The notes: generated by a model not told the origin, from the sequence alone. Positions 35,392 through 44,760 are shown, numbered from the stretch's first letter. The stretch is 64,000 nt of DNA from CAIYRG01 sp964494505 (GCA_964494505.1 CAZBRO010000028.1:13123-77122), one strand, 5' to 3'. Numbers and translations: made by a program.

Positions 35392-37476
35392 TCAATGTGG
35401 TGGCTTTCGCACACCCTTGCTGCCCTTGCGCGAATTGCGTATCGCTCGAGCGATGCCGGCGGCGGGTACGCCTTTGGTCGTGAATCTTTGCGTCCCAAGC
35501 TTCTTGATGGGGCGCGTGCCTTCGCCGCTGCCGGCAGCCGCGCCGGAGGGCTGCGATGCCGGCACCAGATGATGTTTGCCCGAGCCAATCAGATCGGCGC
35601 GGCCCATGGCGCGCAGAGTCTCGCGCAGTAGCGGCCAATTCTCCGGATCGTGGTAGCGCAGGAACGCCTTGTGCAGGCGGCGCTGTTTGAGCCCCTTGAC
35701 CGTCTCCACGTTTTCCGAGCCGCCGCGGCGCACGCCCTTCAGCGGGTTCTTGCCGGAATGGTACATGGCGGTGGCGAGCGCCATGGGCGAGGGCAGGAAT
35801 GTCTGCACCTGGTCGGCGCGGTATTTGTTCTTCTTGAGCCACAGCGCGAGGTGAAGCATGTCCAAGTCGGTCGTGCCGGGATGTGCCGCAATGAAATACG
35901 GGATCAGGTAATACTGCTTGCCTGCATCTTTCGCCGCCTCGTCGAACAGTTCCTTGAAGCGCTCGTAGGCGCCGATGCCCGGCTTCATCATCTTGGAGAG
36001 CGGCCCGGCTTCAGTATGTTCGGGCGCGATCTTGAGATAGCCGCCGACGTGATGGGTGACGAGCTCCTTCACGTAGGCCGGGCTTTCCACCGCAAGGTCG
36101 TAGCGCACGCCCGAGGCGACGTGAATCTTCTTGATGCCCGGCAGCGCGCGCGCTTTCCGATAGAGGCCGATCAGCGCGTCGTGGGAGGTGTTCAGGTTCG
36201 GGCAGATTCCGGGGTGGATGCAGGAGAGGCGGCGGCAGCTTCGCTCGATCTCCGGATCCTTGCACGCCATGCGGTACATGTTCGCCGTCGGACCGCCGAT
36301 GTCGGAAATGACGCCGGTAAATCCCGGCGTCTTATCGCGGATCGTCTCGATCTCTTTGAGAACCGAGCCTTCCGAACGGTTCTGGATGATGCGGCCCTCA
36401 TGCTCGGTGATGGAGCAGAACGTGCAGCCGCCGAAGCAGCCGCGCATGATCGTGACCGAAAACTTGATCATCTCCCAGGCGGGGATTTTCTCTTGCCCGT
36501 AGGACGGGTGCGGACCGCGCGCGTAGGGAAGTTCATAAACGCCGTCCATCTCGGTTGTCGTCAGCGGAATCGGCGGCGGCGTCACCCAGAGTTCGCGGGT
36601 ACCGTGGCGCTGCACCAGCGTCCGGGCATTCCCGGGATTGCTCTCGCGATGCAGAACGCGCGAAGCGCGGGCGTAGGTTTCGGGATCGGCCTGCACCTGC
36701 TCGAACGAGGGCAACCGCACGAGCGCCTGGGTGTTGCGCAGCATCCGCGCGCCTTCATCGGCATTGTCGATGTCGTCGGCCGCAAGCTCGGTCCAACCTT
36801 CCGGGACCGCTCTTTTCATGACCGCCGCACCGCGAACGTCGTCGATCGCTGCGGCGTCCTCGCCATTGGCGATGCGATGTGCCACCTCGACCACCGCGCG
36901 CTCGGCATTACCGTAGAGCAGGATGTCGGCCTTGGCATCGACCAAAACCGAGCGGCGTACCTTGTCCGACCAGTAATCATAGTGGGCGATGCGCCTGAGC
37001 GAGCATTCGATGCCGCCGAGCACGATCGGCACGTTCGGGAAGGCCTCGCGGCAGCGCTGGGCGTAGACAATGACGGAGCGATCGGGGCGCTTTCCGCCGT
37101 GCCCACCCGGCGTGTAGCTGTCGTTGTGCCGCAGACGCCGGTCGGCGGTGTAGCGGTTCACCATCGAGTCCATGTTGCCGCCGGTTATGCCGAAAAACAG
37201 GTTCGGCTTGCCCAGGACCCGGAACGGATCGGCACTCTGCCAATCGGGCTGAGCAATGATGCCGACGCGAAAACCTTGCGCCTCCAGCAGACGGCCGACG
37301 ATCGCCATACCGAAGCTCGGGTGGTCGACATAGGCATCGCCGGTGACAATGATGACGTCGCAGCTGTCCCAGCCGAGCGTGTCCATTTCGGCCCGCGACA
37401 GCGGCAGGAAGGGCGCTGGGCCAAACCGATGCGCCCCGTATTTCTCGTGCGAAAACAGCGGCTTCTGCGATTCCAT
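35392..37476 (-). CDS. YgiQ-family radical SAM protein
   Basis: About 694 aa; ATG 37474-37476 (MESQKPLF) is chosen over longer frames because homologues start there and GGGAG precedes it. The N-terminal UPF0313 domain (DVIIVTGDAYVDHPSFGMAI, ITGGNMDSMVNRYTADR) is followed by the radical SAM core with the [4Fe-4S] motif RGCFGGCTFCSI (CxxxCxxC), and a family C-terminal domain (FLPSPMALATAMYHSGKNPL). The substrate is unknown. The C-terminal 60 residues are basic and low-complexity. The ordinary housekeeping-type gene of many bacteria. Confidence 0.93.
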   Translation of the reverse strand: MESQKPLFSHEKYGAHRFGPAPFLPLSRAEMDTLGWDSCDVIIVTGDAYVDHPSFGMAIVGRLLEAQGFRVGIIAQPDWQSADPFRVLGKPNLFFGITGGNMDSMVNRYTADRRLRHNDSYTPGGHGGKRPDRSVIVYAQRCREAFPNVPIVLGGIECSLRRIAHYDYWSDKVRRSVLVDAKADILLYGNAERAVVEVAHRIANGEDAAAIDDVRGAAVMKRAVPEGWTELAADDIDNADEGARMLRNTQALVRLPSFEQVQADPETYARASRVLHRESNPGNARTLVQRHGTRELWVTPPPIPLTTTEMDGVYELPYARGPHPSYGQEKIPAWEMIKFSVTIMRGCFGGCTFCSITEHEGRIIQNRSEGSVLKEIETIRDKTPGFTGVISDIGGPTANMYRMACKDPEIERSCRRLSCIHPGICPNLNTSHDALIGLYRKARALPGIKKIHVASGVRYDLAVESPAYVKELVTHHVGGYLKIAPEHTEAGPLSKMMKPGIGAYERFKELFDEAAKDAGKQYYLIPYFIAAHPGTTDLDMLHLALWLKKNKYRADQVQTFLPSPMALATAMYHSGKNPLKGVRRGGSENVETVKGLKQRRLHKAFLRYHDPENWPLLRETLRAMGRADLIGSGKHHLVPASQPSGAAAGSGEGTRPIKKLGTQRFTTKGVPAAGIARAIRNSRKGSKGVRKPPH

Positions 37477-37634
37477 GAGGCGAACTCCCGCGACAGCGGG
37501 GGGCAGGCGCGTGGCGGGCAGCAAGTTCTGCGCGAAGCACGCGCCGCGCGAGATCGATCCCGAACTGCGCGCGCGCATGATGGCGGGGCGATAATCCGCG
37601 CCGCGCAACCCGGCGTCTGCTTTCAGCCCATAAC

Positions 37635-37687
37635 CAGACATTTGGCTAAGCCCGCAAAATGTCTGCTAATCGCCAGCAGCGGACATT
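37635..37687. repeat. Nested palindromes, AAATGTCTG type
   Basis: CAGACATTT (37635-37643) pairs with AAATGTCTG (37657-37665), and AATGTCTGCT (37658-37667) pairs, with one mismatch, with AGCGGACATT (37678-37687). The two hairpins are mutually exclusive. Similar short palindromes are dispersed in some alphaproteobacterial genomes. It follows the stop of the leftward 37713 gene, so it could act as its terminator. Confidence 0.5.
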
Positions 37688-37712
37688 CAGTAACCACCAC
37701 CGCTTCCGAAAT

Positions 37713-37985
37713 CTAGGTAACATCGCCAATGACGTGAGGGAAGTATTGTTTGTCCCACTCATCGGTCCGAAAAAGAACCTGACCGTATTCGAGAACTTTA
37801 TCGTCTGCCCGGTATGGAAGCGAACAAACCTCCACCTCTCCCATACCAATGGGACCGATGTGGAAATGATCGCTCTTCTCGCTTAGGTGCTGCAATTCCC
37901 GAACGAGCAGGTCGCGCCCCTCTTCGTTCAACCAAATCTCAAATTGGCCTGTGGCCGTCAAATTGACGGTGATCCTTACGCTCAT
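37713..37985 (-). CDS. Small Imm32-like putative immunity protein
   Basis: A 90-aa acidic protein: MSVRITVNLTATGQFEIWLN, LLVRELQHLSEKSDHFHIGP, EVEVCSLPYRADDK. The pattern (beta strands, GRDLLxxxLxxLxxxxDHxHL, GEVE) resembles Imm32-type proteins of polymorphic toxin systems; this is a memory-based match. No toxin gene lies next to it. It forms a leftward cluster with the barstar-like and DUF4262 genes. Confidence 0.5.
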   Translation of the reverse strand: MSVRITVNLTATGQFEIWLNEEGRDLLVRELQHLSEKSDHFHIGPIGMGEVEVCSLPYRADDKVLEYGQVLFRTDEWDKQYFPHVIGDVT

Positions 37986-38002
37986 TGTCTCGCCATCCTC
38001 AC

Positions 38003-38305
38003 CTAAGGCGCAATCTCGAACTCTACGTAAGCGTCAGTACGCCGCACTTTTCGGATCGCATCTGCCGTGAATTCGATTTCTTTTTTCAATTCCGATGACA
38101 ACGCAACTGTCCCGACAATGCGAATGGTATAAGGGGGATCGATCGCATTGACACCAATGCGTTCAAAAATCATGGCATCCACTAGCGCATTGAGGTTTCG
38201 GCTGTGCCACGTTGGCGCTTCAATCCCGATGAAGAGCGCATCGTAGAGATCCGATACTGTTCGCCACTTGCGGGCATCAAGCTCAATGAACCGCATTGCA
38301 CCCAC
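38003..38305 (-). CDS. Barstar-like protein
   Basis: A 100-aa protein: ELDARKWRTVSDLYDALFIG, then EAPTWHSRNLNALVDAMIF, then INAIDPPYTIRIVG-like strand order. This follows the barstar family (ribonuclease inhibitor), in particular the conserved W..xNLdALxD block. It would be predicted to bind a barnase/colicin-type RNase, yet no such toxin is visible nearby. The 17-bp gap to the 37713 gene suggests one transcript. Confidence 0.65.
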   Translation of the reverse strand: MGAMRFIELDARKWRTVSDLYDALFIGIEAPTWHSRNLNALVDAMIFERIGVNAIDPPYTIRIVGTVALSSELKKEIEFTADAIRKVRRTDAYVEFEIAP

Positions 38306-38436
38306 TTGGACGTTGGCCAGCCAATTCAGCTAATAAACTCTGCCGCGCATTATGGATGACTGCAATGGGTCATCTCCAGCCGGTCGGCATGGCTGGCGCG
38401 ACCGTCCGCGTTTCGCCAATAGTTGCCATCGGCCTG

Positions 38437-38922
38437 TTAATGGGTTGGGTCAGTCGCCTGTCCTTCTGACACCATCGGATCACAAGCAGGATCACCTGGA
38501 AAACGCCCCGACTTGTCGGGCCAAAGCAATTGCAGACAGGAGAATTGGGCGGGCGTCAATCCCTGACGATCTGCGTACCAAATTGCCCAACCAATGTGTT
38601 CGCGATACAGCCCCGGCGAGAAAGTTCGTAGCCGCACGATACGACCATCAAGGACTTCGCTTAACTCCAATCCTGAACTTGGTTGTACGGCTTTGTTCTG
38701 AAGCTCGCGGACCGCGTTGTTGAGAAGACCACCAGCTACGTCGAGATCGAGCCCAAAACAGATCAGTTTGGGCCAACGGAAGGTCACGGCTAATCCAGCG
38801 GTGTAGGCGAACCAACGAGGGTTTTCGCCTCCTCCGTTGGGACTTATTTTCATCACCATCCAGCCTATGCGGTTGATGATGTCGATGGCATTCCGTTCGG
38901 CCGGATCAAGCTCTTTTGCCAT
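38437..38922 (-). CDS. DUF4262-family protein
   Basis: A 161-aa protein: IINRIGWMVMKISPNGGGEN, PRWFAYTAGLAVTFRWPKLI, LNNAVRELQNKAVQPSSGLE, HIGWAIWYADRQG and LLWPDKSGRFPGDP match DUF4262, a small family often found beside toxin-immunity genes. Catalytic residues are not evident. First gene of the leftward three-gene cluster, its start facing 38923-39464. Confidence 0.82.
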   Translation of the reverse strand: MAKELDPAERNAIDIINRIGWMVMKISPNGGGENPRWFAYTAGLAVTFRWPKLICFGLDLDVAGGLLNNAVRELQNKAVQPSSGLELSEVLDGRIVRLRTFSPGLYREHIGWAIWYADRQGLTPAQFSCLQLLWPDKSGRFPGDPACDPMVSEGQATDPTH

Positions 38923-39464
38923 CCGCGAAGTTTGCCGAACCTATCAAGTCGCGTCAAAGCCCTATGGCGACTTTGGGTCAAAAACGGCCATAGCCGACTC
39001 GTCCCGGCAACGTCCGAATTCCCCCCGAGAGCGGACACTGCGATGGCTTGGCGGATCGGCCCCGCACCACGTCGAGAATCCGCGCACCTTCGCGCCTGGG
39101 GCGACGGTAGGGGCGTTTTCCGCGATCCCGACGACCCGCACGTCCCCCGGCGAGATCGACGCCAGCGACGTTCCCAGCGTCGGGACAGTCGCGATCTGCA
39201 AATGACGCGCGTCCCGCCGTCGTGATACAGTGGGGCGGCAAAAGAGAGAACGGGTTACTGGCGGGTTACAGAATGCGTTTTAAGGCGCGGTGCCGTTCGA
39301 CAAATGTCGTCGTAAGACTTTGTTTTAGCGAGTGAATTAAAACAGCAGCGCAAACAAATTAAACCGGATTTCTGACCGGCGGATTAAGAGTACTCCACGC
39401 TCGGTTTGGGCTGCGGCGCAGTGCGGAACAATATCCGTGTGCGTGAGTTCCTATTGCCGCCCTC
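38923..39464. other. 542-bp region without a firm gene
   Basis: A minus-strand frame at 38962-39201 (79 aa, TVPTLGTSLASISPGDVRVV...) could be coding but has no recognised domain. 39361-39380 repeats the 20 bases around the stop of the 32468 gene. The stretch around 39290-39360 is AT-richer, consistent with a promoter region. Confidence 0.4.
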
Positions 39465-39722
39465 ATGGGAAATCCGTCCGTGATCAAACCTCTTGTGGTT
39501 TCGTTATGCGCGTGTGCCCTCGCGGGATGCGCGCTGCCCGATGTTGCGGGAAACGATGTTTACGCAACCGTTGCGCGCGGCGATGATTCCGAAGCGTTGG
39601 CACGGGCGCATTGCCACGAATACGGCAAAGTGCCGCAGCTATTGGCGCAGGATGCACCGCAGGGGATGGTCACCTACGATTGCGTTTTTCCCCCTGCGTC
39701 TTCGCCCTCAGACGTCAAATAG
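39465..39722 (+). CDS. Small putative lipoprotein
   Basis: An 85-aa protein; ATG 39465 or GTG 39480. The hydrophobic N-terminus VIKPLVVSLCACALAGC ends in a lipobox LAGC, predicting lipid attachment at Cys22 (from ATG). The short mature part has two more Cys (HCHEYGK, TYDCVFPP). Function unknown. Confidence 0.6.
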   Translation: MGNPSVIKPLVVSLCACALAGCALPDVAGNDVYATVARGDDSEALARAHCHEYGKVPQLLAQDAPQGMVTYDCVFPPASSPSDVK

Positions 39723-39832
39723 CGCCATTTGCGCTGCCGCCGCTGAAAACGTTTCCGGCCGTTTGATATGGGTCAAACAGGGGCCCCCTGAATCATGCGC
39801 GAATGCCTCATGAAATTTGAGGAGTTTCGCCA

Positions 39833-40012
39833 ATGACAAGCATGCCCCTGGATTTGCATCGCGCCGAGGCTCGGGAGAATGAAGCCAAGGCCGAGGAGAT
39901 GTCGGACACGAAAATGGTCGCGATTCTTCTGGGCGGGTTTATCCCGCTCTATTTGTTGCTGTTCTACACCTATTTCCACCTCGATCACGTCTTGGGCAAC
40001 GGGAATTGGTGA
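39833..40012 (+). CDS. 59-residue single-span membrane protein
   Basis: ATG 39833 with GAGGAG eight bases upstream. A charged helical N-terminal half (LHRAEARENEAKAEEM) is followed by one strong transmembrane span (MVAILLGGFIPLYLLLFYTY) and a short tail (HLDHVLGNGNW). It lies between the lipoprotein gene and a terminator. Looks like a small subunit or regulator of a membrane complex; not identified. Confidence 0.6.
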   Translation: MTSMPLDLHRAEARENEAKAEEMSDTKMVAILLGGFIPLYLLLFYTYFHLDHVLGNGNW

Positions 40013-40036
40013 TTGGCGGTTCATGAAACGAAAAGG

Positions 40037-40061
40037 GGCGCAGATGCGATGCATCCGCGCC
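40037..40061. terminator. Bidirectional hairpin between convergent genes
   Basis: GGCGCAGATGC (40037-40047), loop GAT, GCATCCGCGCC (40051-40061), with one mismatch. On the minus strand it is followed by CCTTTTCG. It separates the rightward 39833 gene from the leftward 40081 gene. Confidence 0.7.
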
Positions 40062-40080
40062 TCGTTCGTCTGATCGCCGC

Positions 40081-40671
40081 TCAAACCAGATTGGCGGCGT
40101 TTCCATCGACCCGGTAAACGAAATTCCAGCCGCCGCCTTGGTTGCGTTTGCCCACGACCACGCCGCCCGTTGCATAGCTCACCACATTGGTGCCAGCTCC
40201 GCCGATCGGAACCGGCGTAATCATGAAGATATAGGCGTTTCCGGAAGCCAGGATAGCGGCTGCCCGTGGCGCAATCGGGACGACCGCAGCGGCGCTGCGC
40301 ACATTTACATGCTCGACCGTCAGGTTGCTGTTGCTGGGTCCGTAGGCCGCGAACAGGCACCCGCTCAGGTCGGGCGTGAACATGGTGTCGGCCCCGTTGC
40401 CCAGCGCAATGGTGGAGGTGTTGTTGAAGACCGCCGGCAGGTAATAGGCCGGCACGCCCGCCTCTGAAAAGATGCCGTTGTTGCGCAGCGCATAATCCTC
40501 CAGCCGCACCACGTTCGGAACGATGCTGGAATCGACCATCACGAGGTCGATATTGGTCAGCCCGCCGGTCAAGGCGCGCGAGCCCACCGGCTGAGGCGCC
40601 ACCATCAGATCGTGCGATTGCACAAAAGTCTTGGCGTTCGCCAGGAAGGACTTGTTCAGCCCGCCAGCCAT
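40081..40671 (-). CDS. Hypothetical protein
   Basis: A 196-aa protein; ATG 40671 preceded by a G-rich run. Mostly beta-type sequence (GGLTNIDLVMVDSSIVPNVV, LEDYALRNNGIFSEAG, TIALGNGADTMFTPDLSGCL) with no signal peptide. The 'N-x-GI-x-x-x' strands weakly recall the beta-helix proteins of this window, but too short for certainty. Not identified. Confidence 0.55.
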   Translation of the reverse strand: MAGGLNKSFLANAKTFVQSHDLMVAPQPVGSRALTGGLTNIDLVMVDSSIVPNVVRLEDYALRNNGIFSEAGVPAYYLPAVFNNTSTIALGNGADTMFTPDLSGCLFAAYGPSNSNLTVEHVNVRSAAAVVPIAPRAAAILASGNAYIFMITPVPIGGAGTNVVSYATGGVVVGKRNQGGGWNFVYRVDGNAANLV

Positions 40672-40725
40672 CGTTTCCCCCCCCCGGGTTTGCTGAGGCG
40701 GCCCTGATCCGCCCGCTTGCAGTGC

Positions 40726-42780
40726 CTATTTCGCTACGTTGGAATCCTGGGCCCGTTTGATCAGCCGCTGGGCGTCCGCGTCCAGCATCAGCCGGTCGGC
40801 CTTGAGCGCATTTGCCGCCGCCGAAATCTTGGTCACGTAATCGTCGTGCGACGAATAGCGCTCCTCGATCGAGGGGCGGGGATCGTTCTTTTCCATACGC
40901 TCGGCCTTGGTCTTGGCGAAGGGGATCATCTGGCCTGCACCGTCGCAGCCATCGTCGCCGGAATTGGCCCGCAGCGCCCAGCCCGTATAGGTCGCGATCG
41001 GAACCGCAACCTCCGGCATGCGGATGCCGGCGATGTCGTTGCCGTCGGCATCCGTTTTGGGCACCAGCGCGGGGTAGGGCGTGCCGACATGCTTGGGCGG
41101 CAGAATGGTCATGATGCCCTTGTCGAACTCGGGACCGAAATCGAACAGGTCGCCATCGTGCATGCGGCCATTATAGGTGACGCCCTGAAGTTTCGGGAAA
41201 CCCTGCTTCTCCTGCGGCAGCGGTGAGACGAGCGTGCCTTTGTTGGCGGAAGGAACGCGGCTTGCCGGCGGCTCGGCGCCCTTGGTGACCCACTCGTCCA
41301 TGTCGACGGTGAGCGCGCGCAGGATCGCGTTGGGCGTCAGTGGGCTTCTGGTCTGCTGGCAGATGCCCTTGCCGGCTTGCGGGAAAGCGCCGCCGTGGAA
41401 CATGCTCGCAATGAAGTAATTGCGCACGTTCGCGGGCATATCGGTGAGGTCTTTGCCTTTGGCATCGACGAGGCCGACAGCCATGTCCTTGGACCAATAT
41501 TCGTTGGCCGAATTGGTCTCGAATATCTTCGGGCAGGTGTTGGACTCGGTGCAGCTCTTGAGTCGACCGTCGGTCTTGCCGGTGATGGGATCGAACCGCA
41601 CCTGGTTGGTGAACGGCCCCTGGAATTCCGGGAACCAGCGGGCGATGTGCTGGCGCTGAGTGCGCCCGCCCTGTCCGAAGCGGTAATTGGTGAAAATGCC
41701 GGTCGAACCGCCGATCCAGTTCACGATGCCGTCGACCACCTTTTTGCCCTGGTCGTCCTGATTGAAGCCGAGCCAGAGATAATCGTGCATCGTGCGGCAG
41801 GGCTGCGACTGGCAGGCGGAGTAGACATACTGAATCGACCCCGCAAGCGGATTGGCATTGCCGGAATCGTCGGCTTTCGCGTTGCGCAGGAACGCAGCCA
41901 TGTCGCGCAAGGCGGCAAATCCGAGCCCGGCGACTTTGGGATCCTTCGCCTGATAGACGAAGGTATAAAGCGTGCCCTGCTTGAAGGGCTTGCCGCCGGC
42001 AAGGCCGATGGCCATGCCCTTTTCGTCCGTGTACTGCCATTCTTCGGCAGGAACGGTCTCGGGCTTGTCTTCGTAGCGCGTCCGGACCGTCAGAGTCGCC
42101 TTGGACTTGTCGAGGGTCGCTGCGGGATAGGTGAGGCGACCCTGTTTCGTCGTGGCGTTATCGACGACGAATTCCTCCATGGAGGGGCCGACGATGGGCG
42201 AGCCGTCCGCGTTCTTCGCGACCGGCACGCGGATCTGGAAGGTGCCGGCGGGCGCGGAAGTGTCCCAGCCGGTTTCGAGGATTGCGTAGCCTTGGTTCAT
42301 CAGGAAGCCGTTGCCGGCATCGTCGGCCGAAAGCTTGTCGGAAAAATCCGGATCGGCTTCGTTCATCAGCGAATAGGCCGGCGTGTTGCCGCGATTGTTG
42401 ACCTCGAACCACAGGCGGTGATTGCCCTTGGTATTGTCGATGGGCTTCAGGATCGCGATGTCCGTGCTGTATTCGACCATGCCGCGCGCATTCCTGGGCG
42501 CATTGGCGATGTCGACGATGACGGCGTTCTTCGGATCTTTGGGATCGACTTCGCCGGTGGCGCGGCCATAGAGCTTTTCGTATTGGCCGGCCGAGCCAAA
42601 GGACTTGCCTTCGAAGGTGGGCGATTCCTTGCTGGTGATGTCTATCTTGGTAATGTGCGCATCGGCGGGCGCGGGCGAGAGTGCGGCCATCAGCAAAGCA
42701 AGCCCGGCCGGCGCAAGCGCCATTCCCGGCGTAATCTGACCCATCAGCGTTGTCCGAATGCCCTTCGTCGGATTGCGCAT
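40726..42780 (-). CDS. Exported alpha/beta-hydrolase-domain protein (PF20091-type)
   Basis: A 684-aa protein. An N-terminal signal (ALAPAGLALLMAALSPAPAD AHA) is followed by ITKIDITSKESPTFEGKSFG and YEKLYGRATGEVDPKDPKNA. These openings, and GYAILETGWDTSAPAG, QYVYSACQSQPCRTMHDYLW, GIFTNYRFGQGGRTQRQHI, match the uncharacterised secreted alpha/beta-hydrolase-domain family. A candidate nucleophile Ser lies in YVYSACQSQ, not the usual GxSxG. Substrate unknown. Confidence 0.82.
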   Translation of the reverse strand: MRNPTKGIRTTLMGQITPGMALAPAGLALLMAALSPAPADAHITKIDITSKESPTFEGKSFGSAGQYEKLYGRATGEVDPKDPKNAVIVDIANAPRNARGMVEYSTDIAILKPIDNTKGNHRLWFEVNNRGNTPAYSLMNEADPDFSDKLSADDAGNGFLMNQGYAILETGWDTSAPAGTFQIRVPVAKNADGSPIVGPSMEEFVVDNATTKQGRLTYPAATLDKSKATLTVRTRYEDKPETVPAEEWQYTDEKGMAIGLAGGKPFKQGTLYTFVYQAKDPKVAGLGFAALRDMAAFLRNAKADDSGNANPLAGSIQYVYSACQSQPCRTMHDYLWLGFNQDDQGKKVVDGIVNWIGGSTGIFTNYRFGQGGRTQRQHIARWFPEFQGPFTNQVRFDPITGKTDGRLKSCTESNTCPKIFETNSANEYWSKDMAVGLVDAKGKDLTDMPANVRNYFIASMFHGGAFPQAGKGICQQTRSPLTPNAILRALTVDMDEWVTKGAEPPASRVPSANKGTLVSPLPQEKQGFPKLQGVTYNGRMHDGDLFDFGPEFDKGIMTILPPKHVGTPYPALVPKTDADGNDIAGIRMPEVAVPIATYTGWALRANSGDDGCDGAGQMIPFAKTKAERMEKNDPRPSIEERYSSHDDYVTKISAAANALKADRLMLDADAQRLIKRAQDSNVAK

Positions 42781-42933
42781 CCATTCCCTCCCTGGCGGTC
42801 GCTCCCGTAAACCAATTCTATTCCGATTTTGGCGAAAATTGCACCCTTGCAGGTTTCCTTCGCCCGGAGGGGTGATCTAGGATCGTTAATCGGGGCAGTG
42901 CGCCGGAGAGGCGGAGCCCCATGGGAGTGCGAG

Positions 42934-43404
42934 ATGCGGAATATTATGTTTGGCGTGGCCCTCATGATCGCCTTTGCGGGCGGTACGTCCGTTACGACGG
43001 CGTCCGCAGCCGATGCATCCCCTGACGGCATGGAATCGTGCCGAGTTTCTATTCCCTATATCGGCTGTCTTTATCGGAGTGCGCCCAAGGCGCCGGACAT
43101 GGCCGCCAGGGCCGAACCCGCCACCCCAGCGCCGGCGGTCGCCAAGCCGTGCCTGCTTCCCGCGACCCTCTGTGGCGAACCGGTGATCGAAGCCGCCAAG
43201 TTGGACCAGTTGCAAAATAGCCAGGAGTTGGCCGAGCGCACCATGTGGCTCAGCTTTTCCTCCGATCAGACAATCCGGGAAGCCCTCATCAAGAAGGCCG
43301 AGGAAGTGTGCGGCGTGGGCAAGGTGGCAATCCTCGACGTCGACCGCCCCGACTATATAAGGGTGCCGATGAGTCCCCACGGCTACGTCCACTGCGCGCC
43401 CTGA
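42934..43404 (+). CDS. Exported hypothetical protein
   Basis: A 156-aa protein; ATG 42934 with GGGAG upstream and a clear signal peptide (IMFGVALMIAFAGGTSVTTA). The mature region has six Cys and a Pro/Ala linker, then a conserved-looking domain (QTIREALIKKAEEVCGVGKV, RVPMSPHGYVHCAP). Divergent from the hydrolase gene. No family recognised. Confidence 0.6.
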   Translation: MRNIMFGVALMIAFAGGTSVTTASAADASPDGMESCRVSIPYIGCLYRSAPKAPDMAARAEPATPAPAVAKPCLLPATLCGEPVIEAAKLDQLQNSQELAERTMWLSFSSDQTIREALIKKAEEVCGVGKVAILDVDRPDYIRVPMSPHGYVHCAP

Positions 43405-43440
43405 AACTGATCCGAGCGAACGGAAGATTCCCAGGTCCGC

Positions 43441-44760
43441 TTATTCGCCCGGCTGCACGGCCTGACGAGGGGGCGCAAAACTGTAGAAGCAGAGCAGCAG
43501 AACCAGCAGCGTGAGCGCGCTCAGCGAGAGCGACAAATGGATGCCGATCACGCCGCCCATGATGCCGACCGTGACGCCGGAAAAGGCCCGCAGACCCAAC
43601 CCCGCCATGCTGTAGAGTCCGATGACACGCCCGCGAATGGCCGATGGGGCGTGAATCTGCACCAGCGCCTGCGCCATGGAATTGTACGAGAGTTCCAGAA
43701 ATCCGGCCGCGAACAGCAGCACCAGCGACAGCACATAGGCGTGCGATAGCGCAAAACCCGCAATCGCACAGCACCACAACATGGCCAGCATGAAGGCGGT
43801 GCGCGGATTGGGATGCAGTCCTTTGGACTCCAGCACGATGCCGCCCGTGAGCGCGCCCGCGGCATCGGCCGCCAGCAGCGCGCTGTAGAGCGCCCCCGCA
43901 TCGCCATGGCCGAGATCGCGGCCGAATTCCGGCATCTGCGCCTGATAGGCGTTGGCGACGATCAACGATGCCGTACCGGAGAGCAATATCATGGACACGA
44001 TCGTGCGCTCACTGGCGATCGCGCGCGCCGTGGCAACGATATCGGCGATTCCGCGAATGGCCACCCGCGGGGCCGTGCTCGGGGCACGGAAGCGTGGCCC
44101 GTAAGGCGCTTTCCATAGCCAGATCGTCAGCGGCAGGTAGAGAAACGCGTTCAGCATCAGGCCGTGCGGCGGGCCGAAAAGGAGCAGGAATGCGCCGCCG
44201 ACCGCCGGCCCTGCGAGCAAACCCAGATAGCGTGAGGTGGCCATCAGCCGGACTGCGCTCGGGAGCTGAGTGGGCTCGACGATGTCATGGATCAGCACTT
44301 GTCCGGGCGGCCCCCAGAACACCCCGGCGCAGCCATGGATAAGCAGAAGCACGGCGGCATGCCACTTCTGCAGCGAATCGGTCAGGATCAGCACCGACCA
44401 GGCGACCGAGCAGAACATGAAGAGACACATGCCGATCTGCACCAGGCGGCGGGGATCGACGCGGTCGGCGAGCGCGCCCGAAAGCGTCGAGAACAGCAGA
44501 AACGGCAGCCAATGGGATACGACTGCGAACCCGCCCAGCGCCGGCGAATGGAACTTCTGGAACGCCACCCAATAGGTGATTACGTGCTCGATGCTGTCGG
44601 CCATCATCGCGAGCGCGTTGCCCGAGAGATAGGCGCGATAGCCGGGATGGCGGAGCGCCGCGAAGGATTGGCGCGGAGGCGCCGCGTTCACATTTCCGCG
44701 GCTATTGGATGGGGTGTTCAGAACCCTCGTTCCCGATGTTCGGGCGGCTCGACCGCCCAT
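43441..44760 (-). CDS. Major facilitator superfamily transporter (MFS_3/EntS-type)
   Basis: About 439 aa from ATG 44760; longer starts are possible. The N-terminus RHPGYRAYLSGNALAMMADS begins the first of about 12 spans; the cytoplasmic loop GALADRVDPRRLVQIGMCLF is the MFS signature A. The second half repeats the topology (LSYNSMAQALVQIHAPSAIR GRVIGLYSMAG). Similarity is to the DUF894/enterobactin-exporter branch, so export of a small molecule is likely. Substrate unknown. Confidence 0.85.
   Translation of the reverse strand: MGGRAARTSGTRVLNTPSNSRGNVNAAPPRQSFAALRHPGYRAYLSGNALAMMADSIEHVITYWVAFQKFHSPALGGFAVVSHWLPFLLFSTLSGALADRVDPRRLVQIGMCLFMFCSVAWSVLILTDSLQKWHAAVLLLIHGCAGVFWGPPGQVLIHDIVEPTQLPSAVRLMATSRYLGLLAGPAVGGAFLLLFGPPHGLMLNAFLYLPLTIWLWKAPYGPRFRAPSTAPRVAIRGIADIVATARAIASERTIVSMILLSGTASLIVANAYQAQMPEFGRDLGHGDAGALYSALLAADAAGALTGGIVLESKGLHPNPRTAFMLAMLWCCAIAGFALSHAYVLSLVLLFAAGFLELSYNSMAQALVQIHAPSAIRGRVIGLYSMAGLGLRAFSGVTVGIMGGVIGIHLSLSLSALTLLVLLLCFYSFAPPRQAVQPGE

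Noticed and set aside
35650..37716. 688-aa plus-strand ORF opposite YgiQ, and similar long frames opposite IorB, RlpA and the hydrolase
   Set aside because: Shadow frames of GC-rich genes; the opposite strand carries well-conserved motifs such as CxxxCxxC.
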